The translations under genes and the position numbers were made by a program. From NCBI GenBank assembly GCA_035607415.1, contig DATNAQ010000009.1, positions 82,255 to 146,254 on the forward strand: a stretch of 64,000 nucleotides of DNA, written 5' to 3'. The stretch's first letter is position 1. The number at the start of each line of letters is the position of its first letter. Shown in pieces: positions 1 through 11,000 of the stretch. The notes below the pieces were generated by a model. That model saw only the letters and a list, made by a program, of their open reading frames with translations. It was not told the origin of the DNA and did no database searches. Origin of the DNA: JAQBQH01 sp035607415 (GTDB lineage Bacteria; Myxococcota_A; Polyangia; Palsa-1104).

Positions 1-80
1 AAGCGTCCTTGACGGAAACTGTGAGGGACGTCGTTTTTTCGGAACCCAGCCTCGGAACCGTTGTCCAAGGAGGTAGGACC

Positions 81-350
81 ATGTCGCGCAAATTGTTCAG
101 CCTGCTCGCGGCCGGAATGTTGATCGGTGCCTTTGGTGCGCCGGCGTTCGCGCAAGACAAGGGTGGCGGCGATAACGTTCAGTACAAGTCGAAGACGGTC
201 TACGACTTCGACGACGACACGGTCGAAGGCGACCTGGTGCGGCCCGACGGCGAGTTCGTCGATACGCGCAAGGGCGCCAAGCATTCTTCGCTCATCAAGA
301 TCCGGGAGAACTTCATCCCGGAGATGATCAAGTCGGCGGAAGACATCTAG
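81..350 (+). CDS. small exported gliding-motility protein, GltF/CglF-like
   Basis: 89-residue exported protein. The ATG at 81 was chosen over an upstream in-frame ATG at 9 because AAGGAGGT lies about 7 bases before it and a signal peptide then starts at residue 1 (SRKLFSLLAAG core, probable cleavage after AFA, near residue 24). The mature part is small, acidic and soluble (YDFDDDTVEGDLVRPDGEFV) and ends in KIRENFIPEMIKSAEDI. The VEGDLVRPDG and IKIRENF patterns recall the small CglF/GltF proteins of the myxobacterial gliding machinery; this is from memory, not a search. It lies 16 bases upstream of the GltG-like gene and probably shares its transcript, whose start would be left of the window. 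Inferred role: periplasmic part of the Glt envelope complex. Confidence 0.6.
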   Translation: MSRKLFSLLAAGMLIGAFGAPAFAQDKGGGDNVQYKSKTVYDFDDDTVEGDLVRPDGEFVDTRKGAKHSSLIKIRENFIPEMIKSAEDI

Positions 351-366
351 TCCCTAGGAGCTTGCG

Positions 367-2820
367 ATGCCGAGCGGTGTGAATGTTCCCCTGACGTTCG
401 AGATTTATCGGATCGATCCGAAGGGGGATCAGTACGTCCGGACCGAGACGCTGACCCAGGACATCATCAAGGTCGGCAAGCTGTCGTCGAGCCATCTGCG
501 CATCGACGACGAAGCGGTCAGCCGCATGCATGCGGTCATCGAGATCGCAGGCCCGGGCGAGATCTACATCATCGATCTCGGCTCGACGAAGGGCACGCTG
601 GTCAACGGGCAGAAGGTCAACAAGACCAAGCTGCAGTCGGGCGACCAGGTCGTGCTCGGCGGGACCAAGCTCGTCGTCACCGTCGGTGAGCCGGTCGCGG
701 CGCAGGCCGACGACGGCCCCACGCAGGTGCAGATGCCGCCGCAGTCGGCGCCGCAGCCGCAGGTTCCGGCGGCCGCTCGTCAGACGGTAATGGGTATGGC
801 GCCGGTGGTGCAGGCGCCGCCGACGGCTCCGACCGTGCAGGCTCCGGCTCCGTCGTTCCCGCCGCCTCCGGTGCAGCAGCCGGTGCCGTCGCCGTTCGCG
901 CCGCCGCAGCAGCCGTTCGCGGCGCCGCAGCCGCCGATGGGCACGCCGGCGCACGGGCAGCCGGCCTTCCCGCCGCAAGGTGGTGGTGGCTTCGCGCCGC
1001 CTCCGGGCGGCGGCTTCGGCGCGCCGATTCCGTCGCCGTTCGCGGCGCCGCAGCAGGCCGCTCCGGCGTACCGCGCACCGGCGCAGCCGATGTCGTTCAC
1101 GCCGCCGCCGGGCTTCGATCCGTCGGCGGTCGAGGTGCAGGACGGCTCGCGCGCGATCGAAGTCAACGCGATGTTCGAGGACGCGATCATCGAAGTGCGC
1201 CACCTGTCGAACCCGACGGCGGGCACGATCTCGGGCGGCACCAAGGGCCTGCTCGGCGCCGGCTTCGCCGGGCTGGGCATCGCGTTCATCTCGTTCCTCG
1301 TCGCCTACGCGCAGGCGAGCGCGATGCGCAAGGCGTGGGACGCGTGGGACGCCGCGGGCAAGCCGCACAACGAGTTCATCGTGCCGCGCGAGGGCCCGGC
1401 GCTCGACGTGCTCTTCGTCATCTGCATGGTGTTCGGCATCTACGCGCTGTTCCACGGGCTGTTCCGGCTCTTCAACGAGCGTGGGCCGCGTGACTTCACC
1501 ATCGGTCCCGATGCGGACACGCTGTTCAACGCGCCGGGCGAGTACCTGCCGGTGGGCTCGTTCCCGCTCGTGCACTCGACGGGCACCGACTACGAGCTGC
1601 TCTTCACGGCCCAGATGACGGGCGACGTGACGGTCCAGGGGCAGACGGTGCCGCTGGCGCAGCTGGCGCAGTCGGGGCAGGCGCGGCAGTCGGGCGACGT
1701 CCACGGCGCGTACGCGTGGCCGATCCCGAACGGCGCGCGCGCCAAGATCGATCTCGGGCAGAACACGTTCCTCGTGTCGTCGGTGCCGCCGCCGCGCAAG
1801 TACGAGACGCCGCTCCAGGTCGACTGGGGCCAGCAGGCGTACACCGGCGCGACAGCGCTCGCGGTGATGATGTTCCTCTTCATGGTGTACTCGATCCCGC
1901 CGGATCCGAAGTCGCTGTCGCTCGACGCGTTCATGAACGACAAGCGCTTCGCGCAGTTCTTGATCAAGCCGCCGGAGGAGAAGGAAGAGCAGATTCCGGA
2001 CTGGCTCAAGAAGAAGTCGAACGACGAAGCCGGTGGCAAGGGCAAGCGCCACAAGGGCGAAGAAGGCAAGATGGGCAAGAAGACCAGCAAGAACAAGTCT
2101 GGTCTCTATGGCCTGAAGGGTCCGAAGGACAATCCCGATCCGCACCTCGCGAAGATGCTCGCCGAGGAGCAGGCGCAGAAGGCCGGCATCATCGGCATCC
2201 TGAAGTCGCAGGAGGGCTCGCACCTGGCGTCGATCTTCGGGCGTGACACGGCGCTCGGCACCGACGCGGAGAACGTGCTCGGCGGCCTCGTCGGCACGCA
2301 GATCGGCGAAGCGTACGGCGTCGGCGGCCTCGGCCTGGTCGGCTCGGGCAAGGGCGGCGGCGGCACCGGCGAAGGCACGATCGGCCTCGGCAACCTCGGC
2401 ACCATCGGCAAGGGTGGCGGCGGCGGCAACGGCTCGGGCTACGGCCGCGGCGCCGGTGGCCTCGGCGGTCGTCGCGCGCACGCTCCGGACGTCGTGCCCG
2501 GTACGGCGCAGGTGCGCGGCTCGCTCGACAAGGAAATCATCCGCCGCATCATCCGCCGTCACTTGAACGAAGTCCGCTTCTGCTACGAGAAGGAGCTGAT
2601 GCACAAGCAGGACCTGTACGGCCGCGTCATGGTGCAGTTCACCATCAGCGGTACCGGTCAGGTCATTGCGTCGATCGTGTCGAACTCGACGATGAACAAC
2701 CCGGCGGTCGAGCAGTGCATCGCGCAGGCCGTGCGGCGCTGGGAGTTCCCGAAGCCGCAGGGCGGCGGTATCGTCATCGTGTCGTACCCGTTCGTCCTCA
2801 AGTCAGCTGGCGCCGACTAG
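367..2820 (+). CDS. gltG: GltG-like FHA and AgmX/TonB-tail gliding protein
   Basis: 817 residues. An N-terminal FHA domain (about 25-105) keeps the SSSHLR, SRMHA and GSTKGTLVNG signatures that bind phosphothreonine. Then come a Pro/Gln/Ala-rich linker (about 115-260), hydrophobic segments near 293-318, 344-368 and 495-512, a charged Lys/Glu stretch, a Gly-rich stretch (about 640-705) and a C-terminal AgmX/PglI/TonB-like tail (about 711-817) with GRVMVQFTISGTGQV and VRRWEFPKPQGGG. Cytoplasmic FHA, inner membrane and periplasmic TonB-like tail is the plan of GltG in the Myxococcus gliding complex, which carries force from the AglRQS motor across the periplasm. SD CTAGGAG is at 354-360. The FHA core has GK where GR is usual. 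A TonB-family energy transducer is the alternative, but the FHA domain and neighbours favour gliding. Confidence 0.75.
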   Translation: MPSGVNVPLTFEIYRIDPKGDQYVRTETLTQDIIKVGKLSSSHLRIDDEAVSRMHAVIEIAGPGEIYIIDLGSTKGTLVNGQKVNKTKLQSGDQVVLGGTKLVVTVGEPVAAQADDGPTQVQMPPQSAPQPQVPAAARQTVMGMAPVVQAPPTAPTVQAPAPSFPPPPVQQPVPSPFAPPQQPFAAPQPPMGTPAHGQPAFPPQGGGGFAPPPGGGFGAPIPSPFAAPQQAAPAYRAPAQPMSFTPPPGFDPSAVEVQDGSRAIEVNAMFEDAIIEVRHLSNPTAGTISGGTKGLLGAGFAGLGIAFISFLVAYAQASAMRKAWDAWDAAGKPHNEFIVPREGPALDVLFVICMVFGIYALFHGLFRLFNERGPRDFTIGPDADTLFNAPGEYLPVGSFPLVHSTGTDYELLFTAQMTGDVTVQGQTVPLAQLAQSGQARQSGDVHGAYAWPIPNGARAKIDLGQNTFLVSSVPPPRKYETPLQVDWGQQAYTGATALAVMMFLFMVYSIPPDPKSLSLDAFMNDKRFAQFLIKPPEEKEEQIPDWLKKKSNDEAGGKGKRHKGEEGKMGKKTSKNKSGLYGLKGPKDNPDPHLAKMLAEEQAQKAGIIGILKSQEGSHLASIFGRDTALGTDAENVLGGLVGTQIGEAYGVGGLGLVGSGKGGGGTGEGTIGLGNLGTIGKGGGGGNGSGYGRGAGGLGGRRAHAPDVVPGTAQVRGSLDKEIIRRIIRRHLNEVRFCYEKELMHKQDLYGRVMVQFTISGTGQVIASIVSNSTMNNPAVEQCIAQAVRRWEFPKPQGGGIVIVSYPFVLKSAGAD

Positions 2821-2831
2821 CGCCAGCTGAC
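2802..2831 (+). terminator. 12-bp perfect hairpin over the gltG stop codon
   Basis: GTCAGCTGGCGC (2802-2813) pairs perfectly with 2820-2831 around a 6-base loop; the TAG stop (2818-2820) sits at the loop/arm border. No T-tract follows, so this is not a classic intrinsic terminator. It could still end or protect the glt transcript, or separate it from the inserted gene that follows. Confidence 0.5.
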
Positions 2832-2853
2832 CCCGGTCCCGCTCCCGTTCCAC

Positions 2854-3281
2854 TTCCCGTTCCCGCCTGACCGTTCCCGTCACCCGAAGCGCCTGACGAG
2901 CTTCGTCGTCATGCTGACAATCCGGCTCAGCATGATCCTCGCTTCTTCCAGCGCCTCTCGATCCCTCAGCTCCAACCCTTCGACACTATCGAGCAGCGCC
3001 ACGCACTCGGTCGCCGAGCGCAGGGCGATCCGATAGAACCTCGCCTTGTCGGGCGCGCTGAACTCGCCGGCGCCTTCGGCGATGTTCGCTTGGATCGATA
3101 GTGCTGCTCGTCGGAGCTGATCGGATAGGTACGACCGTCCTCGCGGGAGTGCGGCCGCCACGAGGTCGGCGCTGACGACGAAAGCGGTGGCGACCTGGTA
3201 GGCGTCGAGGCGGGTGAAACGGAAGAGTGGGTCCATGGTGTTCTTCCTCGGGTAGCGGGAACGGTCAAGCGGGAACGGGAA
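2854..3281. repeat. 26-bp inverted repeat enclosing the four-helix-bundle gene
   Basis: The arm at 2854-2879 is the reverse complement of 3256-3281 with one mismatch (25/26). Both arms are built from iterated CGGGAACGG-type words. The left arm abuts the stop codon of the enclosed minus-strand gene and the right arm begins 20 bases upstream of its ATG. A transcript of either strand could fold into one long stem with the gene in the loop. Further degenerate CCCGTTCC-type words continue outside both arms. Confidence 0.8.
2880..3236 (-). CDS. four-helix bundle protein (S23/IVS family)
   Basis: 118 residues starting MDPLFRFTRLDAYQVATAF. The later ATG (3236) is used because it begins at the conserved edge of the fold, and upstream sequence in this frame is only repeat-derived. 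Residues such as LSDQLRRAALSIQANIAEG and FYRIALRSATECVALLD match the small S23-related four-helix-bundle family, which was first met in intervening sequences of 23S rRNA genes and also occurs as solo genes. The role of solo copies is unknown; basic helical surfaces suggest nucleic-acid binding. It lies opposite to the surrounding glt genes and is bracketed by a 26-bp inverted repeat, so it looks like an inserted cassette. Confidence 0.8.
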   Translation of the reverse strand: MDPLFRFTRLDAYQVATAFVVSADLVAAALPRGRSYLSDQLRRAALSIQANIAEGAGEFSAPDKARFYRIALRSATECVALLDSVEGLELRDREALEEARIMLSRIVSMTTKLVRRFG

Positions 3282-3368
3282 CGGGTACTGGTACGGGAGG
3301 GTTTTCGTCGGTTGGTGGGAAATGTTGCTGGTGGGCAAGGTGGTTTTTTTCGTGGTATGGTCCACGCC

Positions 3369-4208
3369 ATGAAAAGGATGATCGCGGCCTTGCTGCTCGT
3401 CGCTGCGACGGGCTGCAACCAAGAGCACAACAAGTCGATCGAGGTCATGAACAAGGGTGTCGAGGAGGGACGGCAGAAGCTGTTCGACTCGGCGATCCGC
3501 GACCTCAAGACGGCGACCACGATCGATCCGACGAACGCGGCCGCTTTCTACAACATGGGCGTCATCTACAAGGACGAGCGCAAGTGGAGCGACGCGGCCG
3601 ACGCGTTCAATTCATCGCTGCGCCTCGATCCGGATAATCCGGCGCTGCACTACGAGCTCGGCAACGCGCTCTACGAAGAGGGCAAGGTCGCCGACGCGCA
3701 GGGCGAGTTCGACAAGGCGCTCAAGATCGATCCCAAGCTCTACAAGGCGCACTACCGCATGGGCGTCGCGCTGCAGGCGCAGGACAAGCTGAAGGAAGCC
3801 GACGCCGAGTACCGCAAGGCGATCGAGGCCAACCCGCGCTTCGTGCCGCCGTACCTCAAGCTCGGCGACATGTACCTCGACAACGACTTCGACAAAGAGG
3901 CGGCGCAGGTCTTCCAGAACGCCATCCTCGCCGACGAGTCGAGCGGCGAGGCGCACCAGGGGTACGCCGAGGCGCTGCAGAAGCAGAAGCAGTACGAAGA
4001 GGCGATCAAGGAGTTCCAGAAGGCCGTCGCCAACAACGGCGAGCTCTATCTCGCCTACTACAACATCGGCCACACCTATGTCCTCCTCGGCGACAAGAAG
4101 AACGCCAAGGAATGGCTCGACAAGTTCATCAAGGGCTACTCCGGCAAGGCGGGCCCGGAGCTGGCGAAGGCTGCTAGCGACGAGATGTACGCGCTCGACG
4201 CGCCGTAG
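3369..4208 (+). CDS. TPR-repeat lipoprotein, GltE/AglT-like
   Basis: 279 residues. The start is the ATG at 3369 because MKRMIAALLLVAATGC is a lipoprotein signal whose lipobox Cys is residue 16. About seven TPR units follow (FDSAIRDLKTATTIDPTN, AAAFYNMGVIYKDERKW, PALHYELGNALYEEGKV and so on), giving a helical scaffold probably tethered on the periplasmic side of a membrane. In Myxococcus the gliding complex includes a TPR lipoprotein (AglT/GltE). The position between the GltG-like and CglE-like genes supports that role, but the assignment rests on context and architecture. Upstream is the four-helix-bundle insertion, so its promoter may lie in, or have been changed by, the inserted segment. 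Confidence 0.65.
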   Translation: MKRMIAALLLVAATGCNQEHNKSIEVMNKGVEEGRQKLFDSAIRDLKTATTIDPTNAAAFYNMGVIYKDERKWSDAADAFNSSLRLDPDNPALHYELGNALYEEGKVADAQGEFDKALKIDPKLYKAHYRMGVALQAQDKLKEADAEYRKAIEANPRFVPPYLKLGDMYLDNDFDKEAAQVFQNAILADESSGEAHQGYAEALQKQKQYEEAIKEFQKAVANNGELYLAYYNIGHTYVLLGDKKNAKEWLDKFIKGYSGKAGPELAKAASDEMYALDAP

Positions 4209-4229
4209 TTCGCCCCAAAAGGGGGAATC

Positions 4230-4868
4230 ATGAAAGCACTGGTTCTGGTCGCAGCGTTGGCAGCAGTGCCGTCGCTCGCGCGCGCCGAGGTGCGCCTCGA
4301 CGGCGGGCAGGCGGATCATGGCGTCGTCGTCGAAGCGCAGCTCGGCACGCAAGTGGTCGCGCTGTTCACGAGCGGCGCGGGAGGCTCGCCGGCGCTGTCG
4401 CCGCTCGAGCTGCTGCAGGGTGGGATCTTCGGCGGCTACAAGATCAAGCGCTTCATCTTCGGCCTCGGCTTCGACGTCGCGCGCACGGCGACGGGCGCGA
4501 GCGTGTCCGGCTCGAGCACCACGACCTCGTCGGCGACGACGTCGATCCTGTTCGTGCCCGGCCTCAGCGTCGCCATCTTGCGCAGCGCCGACAAGCGCGT
4601 CGAGCTCTTCGGTCAGCTCGACCTCGGCTTCGGCACCACGCTCGGCGATTCGGTCATGAACGGCGAGAGCATCTTCCGCTTCACCTACGACGTCGGCCCC
4701 GGGCTGCGCTACTGGATCCATCCGCAGTTCGCGTTCGGCGCGCTCGCCGGCGTCGCGGGTGCGTTCGCGTGGGACAAACAGTCCGGGATGGCCGGTACTC
4801 CGTCGACGACGACGTCGTCGGGGCTCACGTCGATATTTGCACAGCTGCAGGTGATGGGCGTCTTCTGA
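4230..4868 (+). CDS. outer-membrane beta-barrel gliding protein, CglE/GltH-like
   Basis: 212 residues. The signal peptide is MKALVLVAALAAVPSLARA with cleavage before EVRLDGG. The mature protein has alternating hydrophobic/polar strands (IFGGYKIKRFIFGLGFDVA, VELFGQLDLGFGTTLGD, FTYDVGPGLRYWIHPQFAFG) and ends in Phe (LQVMGVF), the usual signature of small outer-membrane barrels. A Ser/Thr-rich stretch (about 90-106) is probably a surface loop. SD AAGGGGGAA precedes the ATG. The Glt complex of Myxococcus contains similar small barrels (CglE/GltH family) that link the periplasmic machine to the cell surface. It follows the TPR lipoprotein by 21 bases and is probably co-transcribed with it. Confidence 0.65.
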   Translation: MKALVLVAALAAVPSLARAEVRLDGGQADHGVVVEAQLGTQVVALFTSGAGGSPALSPLELLQGGIFGGYKIKRFIFGLGFDVARTATGASVSGSSTTTSSATTSILFVPGLSVAILRSADKRVELFGQLDLGFGTTLGDSVMNGESIFRFTYDVGPGLRYWIHPQFAFGALAGVAGAFAWDKQSGMAGTPSTTTSSGLTSIFAQLQVMGVF

Positions 4869-4940
4869 GACGGCCGTCGCAGCTCACCCGGTAACCGCCG
4901 TCCCGTCGAGAATCCCACCGTACTCCTGCTGCTTTACCCG

Positions 4941-4969
4941 TTGATCGGAAGGTTGGTGCATGTTATAAC
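4941..4969 (+). promoter_or_regulatory. sigma-70 promoter of the giant TPR gene
   Basis: TTGATC (4941-4946), a 17-base spacer and TATAAC (4964-4969), with an extended -10 TG at 4961-4962. This is close to the housekeeping consensus. The start would be near 4976, leaving a leader of about 48 bases before the ATG at 5024. It is the clearest sigma-70 promoter seen here and shows the giant gene can be transcribed apart from the genes upstream. Confidence 0.65.
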
Positions 4970-5023
4970 CGGCGACGCTTTGTTCCGCCGTATTCCCCTG
5001 TGAGTGTGTGAGGATAGCCGGAC

Positions 5024-8000
5024 ATGGAACTCCGCCAGGACATCAAGCAGCGGTTGCGGACGGCGCGTAGCTGGCCGACCTTGATCGAGGAGCTCGAGCG
5101 CGAGGTCGAGCAAGTCTCGGAGAAGGACCTCAAGGCGCAACGGCTCTTCGAGCTCGGTCAGCTCTGCGAGGATCTGTTCCTCCGGAAGGACCGCGCGATG
5201 GTGCACTACCAGGCGGCCTTCAAGCTCTCTCCGTCGGACGCGCGCGCGCTCGAGCGGGCTCGGTCGATCTACCGAGAGATGGGCAACCTGGAGATGGTCG
5301 CCACGCTGCTCGGGCTCGAGCTCAAGGTCACGAGCGATCCGGCGCGCAAGGCGCACGTCGAAGGCAAGCTCGGCATCGCGCTGCTCGATCTCGGCAAGCG
5401 CGACCAGGCGGCGCCGCATCTCGAGGCGGCGACGGCGGCGCTTCCCGACGACGGCGAGATTCGCGACGCGCTCGCGGCGGCGAACTACGATCGCGAAGAT
5501 TGGCTCGGCGAGGCCGAGCGGATCGGCAAGCAGGCGGAGAAGGCGGACTCGTCGGCGGCGGCGCGCATCTGGCTGCGCGTGGCGCGGATCTACCGCATGG
5601 AAGTGCCGGCCGATCCCGAGTACGTCACCGCGCTGCAGAACGTGGTGAAGAACGAGCCGCAGCACGATCAGGCGAACTTCCTGCTCGAAGGCGTGCTCGG
5701 CGGACAGAAGCGTTTCGACGACATCGTCAAGCTGCACGAGAGTCGCGCGTTCGCGTGTGCGGACGAGCGCGATCAGGCGGAGCTCTATCGGCGCTTCGCG
5801 TCGATGTGGGCGCTGCGCTGGAACGACGTCGAGCGCTCGGCGCACTTCTATCGCAAGGCGCTGCAGGCCTACTACGGCGACGGCGTGTCGCAGGGCGCGA
5901 CGTTCCTCGGCCACCTCGCGGCGTTCGGCTTCTTGCGCGAGATCGAAGGGCCGAAGGGCGAGTGGGCCAAGCTGCTCGCGATCGCCGATCTCGGCCTGCG
6001 CTCGGGGCTGACCGAGGACGAGCAGGCGATCCTGGCGACGCAGGCCGGTGTGATCTCGTGGAAGGAGATGCACGACTCGGAGAAGGCCAAGGCCTACTTC
6101 GATCGCGTCCAGCGCATCAACCCCGAGTCGGAAGAGCTGCACGCGTTCATGCGCGACTCCGAGGGCGCGGTGAAGCCGGTGGCGCAGCAGCGCACCAACG
6201 CGCTCATGGCCGCGCTCGGCGGCGGCAACGGCGCGACCACGCAGGCAGTGGCTGCGGCTCCGACGCCGCCCGCGCCGACGGCGAGCGACGCCGCGGCGAC
6301 GCCGCCGGCGAAGGAAACGCCGGCCAAGGGCAACGGCAAGCCGAAGAAGGACAAAGCGCGCGCCAAGTCGGAGGAGCCGCAGGAAGAGCCGCGTGAGGAG
6401 CAGCCGGAGGATCTGCCGCCGGCGCCGTCGAAGGCGGACGAGCCGGCGCCGGCGACCGAGCCGGAGACGAAGCTCGAGGCGAAGGCGGAGACGAAGCAGG
6501 CCGAGTCCGACGCGGGCAAGCGCGCGGAGATTCCGCCGGTGTCGACCGCGGCGGCGACGCCGTCGGTGCGCGACGAGAAGATCCCGGACGACGTGAAGAC
6601 CGCGATGGACGCGGCGCACAAGGCCGAGGCGGCCGGGCCCGACAAGGGCATCGAAGCCTGGCGGAAGATCGTGCAGGCGCATCCGACGCTGCGCGGGCCG
6701 CGTCGCGAGCTGCAGCGCGTGTACATCAAGGCGGAGCGGTGGAACGCGCTCATCGAGCTCATGAAGGAGGAGGTCGAGAAGCTCGCCGACACCACGCCCG
6801 ACGAGAAGGTCGCTCTGCTGTACGAGATGGTCGACATCTACAAGCAGCGGCTGAAGCTCGACACGATGGTGGTCAACACCTACAACGCCATCCTCGGGCT
6901 GCGTCCGACGGAGCAGCGCGCGCTCGACGCCCTCGCGGCGCAGTTCGAGCACATGAAGCGCTGGCCGGATCTGATCGGCGTCTTGCAGAAGAAGGCGCCG
7001 ACGCTGCACGATCCGCACGAGCAGGTCGAGCTCTACCTGCGCATCGCCGGCCTGTTCCAGGAGAAGTTCTCGAACGTCGCCGAGGCCATCAAGGCCTACG
7101 AGAAGGTGCTCGAGCTCGACGGTGGCAACGCCACCGCGATCGCGTACCTCAAGATGAACTACGAGAAGCGCCGTGACTGGGAGAAGCTGATCGGCGTTCA
7201 CCAGAAGGAGATCGAGCGCATCGACAACGCCGCCGAGCGCGGCGCGAAGTTCATCGAGGTGGCCAAGCTCGCCTCGGAGAAGCTGAAGAAGCCGTCGGTC
7301 TCGATCGAGCTGTGGCAGAAGGTGCTCGATTCGAACCCGACGCACCTCGAGGCGCTGGCCGAGCTCGAGAAGCTCTACGAGCGCGAGAAGGTCTGGGACA
7401 AGCTGGCCGACGTCATGGAGACGCAGGCGCGGCTCATCGACGATCGCGTCAAGAAGGTCGCGGCGCTGCAGAAGCTCGGCATCCTGTTCACCGACAAGGT
7501 GAGCGATCCGGCGCGGGCGACGGCGGCGTGGCGCGCGCTGCTCGACGTCGAGCCGGAGAACAAGCGCGGCCAGGACGCGCTCAAGAAGCTGTACCTCCAG
7601 CAGAAGAACTTCGACGAGCTCGAGAAGTTCTACGCGGCGCAGAACAAGTACGACGAGTACATCCGCGTGCTCGAGCGGCAGGCGGAGACCGAGGACGACG
7701 CCACCAAGATCATCATGAACGTCAAGATCGCGGAGCTGTACCGCGATCGGCTCGGCAAGGCGGACCGCGCGATGCGCGCGTACGAGAAGGTGCTCTCGCT
7801 CGACGCGCACAACCTGGCGGCGGCCGAGGCGCTCATTCCGCTGTACGAGGGCGCCAAGGATCCGCGCAAGCTCGTCGGCGTGCTCGAGATCCAGCTCGGG
7901 CACACGAGGGAGCTGGCCGAGCGCGTCGAGCGCATGCGGCGCCTCGCCGAGCTGAGCGAGGACGCGCTCAAGGACAAGGCGGCGGCGTACGGCTGGCACC

Positions 8001-11000
8001 TCAAGCTCTTCGGCGAGGATCCGCGCGCGTCGGGCGCCACCTCGCACATCGAGCGGCTGGCCAAGGAGACGAGCGGCTGGGCCGAGCTCGTCGGCGCCTA
8101 CGAAGCGGCGTACGGCAAGTCGGGTGTGGACAAGCTCGCGCTCATGATGGTCGTGGCGCGCGTGCAGGAGGAGGAGCTCGCCGAGCCGGACAAGGCGCTT
8201 CAGACCAACGTCGAGATCCTCAAGCTCGACGAGAACAACGCGCAGGCGATCGCGGCGCTCGAGCGGCTCTATCTGCGCACCGAGCGCTACGACGAGCTGC
8301 TCGGGATCTACGAGAAGAAGCTCCGCCTCGAGAGCGACAAAGAGGCGCAGAAGGAGATCCGCTACAAGGTGGCGTCGATCTTCGAGCTCGAGGTCAAGGA
8401 CAACGCCAAGGCGATCGGCGCGTACCAGGACATCCTGAAGGATCATCCGGACGAGCTTCCGGCTTATCGCGCGCTCGATCGGGTCTTTGTCTCGATGCAG
8501 TCGTGGAGCGAGCTGTCGCCGGTGATCATGCGCGAGCTCAAGCTCGTGCCGCCCGGCGACAACGGCGCCATCGTCGAGCTGAAGTTCCGGCTCGGTCAGC
8601 TGCGCGAGACGCACCTTGGCGACGTCAAGGGCGCGATCGACATGTATCGCGACATCCTCGACATCGAGGCGACGCACACCGGGGCGCGCGCGGCGCTCGA
8701 GGCGCGGCTGGCGGACGAGGATCATCAGCTCGTCGCGGCGGCGATCCTCGAGCCGATCTACGAGCGCACCGAAGAGTGGGCGCGGCTCATCGAGGTGCAC
8801 GAGATCCAGCTGCGCCGCGAGAAGACGCAGTCGAACCGCGTGAACCTGCTGCTCCGCATCGGCGAGCTGCAGTCGTCGAAGATCGGCGACGGCGACAAGG
8901 CGTTCGACGCCTATGCGCGCGCGTTCCGCGAGGATCCGTCGACGACGACGGCGCGCACCGAGCTCGAGCGGCTGGCCACGATCTCCGAGGCGTGGCCGCA
9001 GTTCGTGTCGCTGTACGAGTCGGCGATCGAGAAGCTCAAGCCGGAGGGCGTGGAAGCGATCCTGCTGCGCGAGCTGCTCATCAAGGTGGCCGAGGCGTAC
9101 GACGAGAAGCTCGAGAAGCCGGAGAAGGCGACCGAGTACTTCCGTCGGGCGCAGGACATCGATCCGGATGACCTGACGGCGGTCGAGGCGCTCGAGCGTC
9201 TCTACACGCGCAACGAGCGCTGGCCGGAGCTCTTGCAGGTCTATCGCAAGAAGGTGGAGCTGACGCCGGATCCGGCGGGGCGCGAGCAGATCTACTTCCG
9301 CATGGCGTACCTGTGGGAGGAGATGCTCGGCAACGTCGACGAGGCGGTCGCGACGTACAAGGAAGTGCTCGGGGCCGACAGCGCGAACGTCAAGGCGCTC
9401 AAGGCGCTCGATCGGCTGTACCTCGGCGGCAAGCATTGGCGCGAGCTCGCCGACAACCTGACACGGCAGCTCCAGCTCACCGACGAGAAGGCGGAGACGA
9501 TTGGCCTGCTCGTGCGGTTGGCGGCGCTGCGCGAGCGCGAGCTCGGCGAGGTCGCGGCGGCGGTCGACACCTATCGGCAGGTGCTCGATCTCGATCGCGA
9601 CAACGACGAGTCGCTGCGGGCGCTCGAGCGGTTGGTGTCGCTGCCCGATCACGAGCTGCAGGTCGCCACGATCCTCGAGCCGATCTACAAGGGCAGGGAC
9701 GAGTGGCAGAAGCTCGTCGCGACCTACGAGATCCTGGTGCGCCACTCGATGGATCCGGCGCGCAAGATCGAGCTGCTCCATCAGATCGGCGATCTGTACG
9801 AGATGGCCTCGGAGGACTCGGAGGCGTTCCGCACCTACGATCGCGCGCTGCGCGAGGAGCCGGGGCTCAAGGAGACGCAGACGCGTCTCGAGCGGCTGGC
9901 GCGCACGCTCGATCGCTGGAAGGACCTCGTCTCGCTCTATGACAGCGTCACCGAGCAGGTGGCGAAGTCGTCGGGCGACGTCGAGCTGCAGACGCAGCTC
10001 TTGACGCGCGTGGCCCAGATCGAGGAGACGCAGCTCGGCGACAACGACGCGGCGGCGGCGGCGTATCACCGCGTGCTCAAGGTGGCGCCGCATCAGCTCG
10101 ACGCGGCCAACGCGCTCGAGGCGATCTATCTCCGCACCGACGCGTACACCAAGCTCGTCGACGTCGTGCTCGCCAAGGTCGACATCGTTCCGGGCACCGA
10201 CGAGAAGAAGGAGCTGCTGTTCAAGGCGGCCCAGATCTACGAGGAGGTGCTGGAGAACGCCGATCGCGCGATCGACGTCTACCGGCAGGTCATGTCGCTC
10301 GACGAGAACGATCGCAACGCGATCGACGCGCTCGAGCGCCTGTACATCCGCCTCGAGCGCTGGGAGCCGCTCAAGGACGTGTACTCGAAGAAGGCCGAGC
10401 TGGCCTCGCAGCCCGACGAGAAGAAGCAGATGCTCTTCGTGCTCGGGCAGGTCTATGACCGCGAGCTCAAGGATCTGACGCGCGCGATCGAGACCTACCA
10501 GACGATCCTCGATCTCGATCCCGAGGACGTGACCGCGATCCAGGCGCTCGACCGGCTCTATCAGCAGGCCGGGCGCTGGTATGACCTGCTCCAGATTTTG
10601 GAGCGCGAGGTCGAGCTGTCGTCGTCGACGGGCGAGACGGTGTCGCTCAAGCATCGCATCGGTCAGCTCTGGGAGAAGGAGCTGAAGGATCTCGGCCGCG
10701 CCGTCGAGGCGTACAGCCAGGTGCTCAAGATCGACGGCTCGCACGAGCCGACGCTCGTGGCCCTCGATGGCCTCGTGCACGGCGATCAGGAGCCGGTGCT
10801 GGCGGCCAAGGTGCTCGAGCCGATCTTCGAGGCGGGCAACGAGTGGGAGCGCCTCATCGACGTCCTCGACGTGATGGTGCGCCACACGGACGATCCCATC
10901 GCCCGCGTCGAGCTGCTCCATCGCATCGCCGACTACTACGAGCGGCGGCTCGAGTCGCCGATGGACGCGTTCAAGGCCTACGGCGCGGCGCTCAAGGAGG

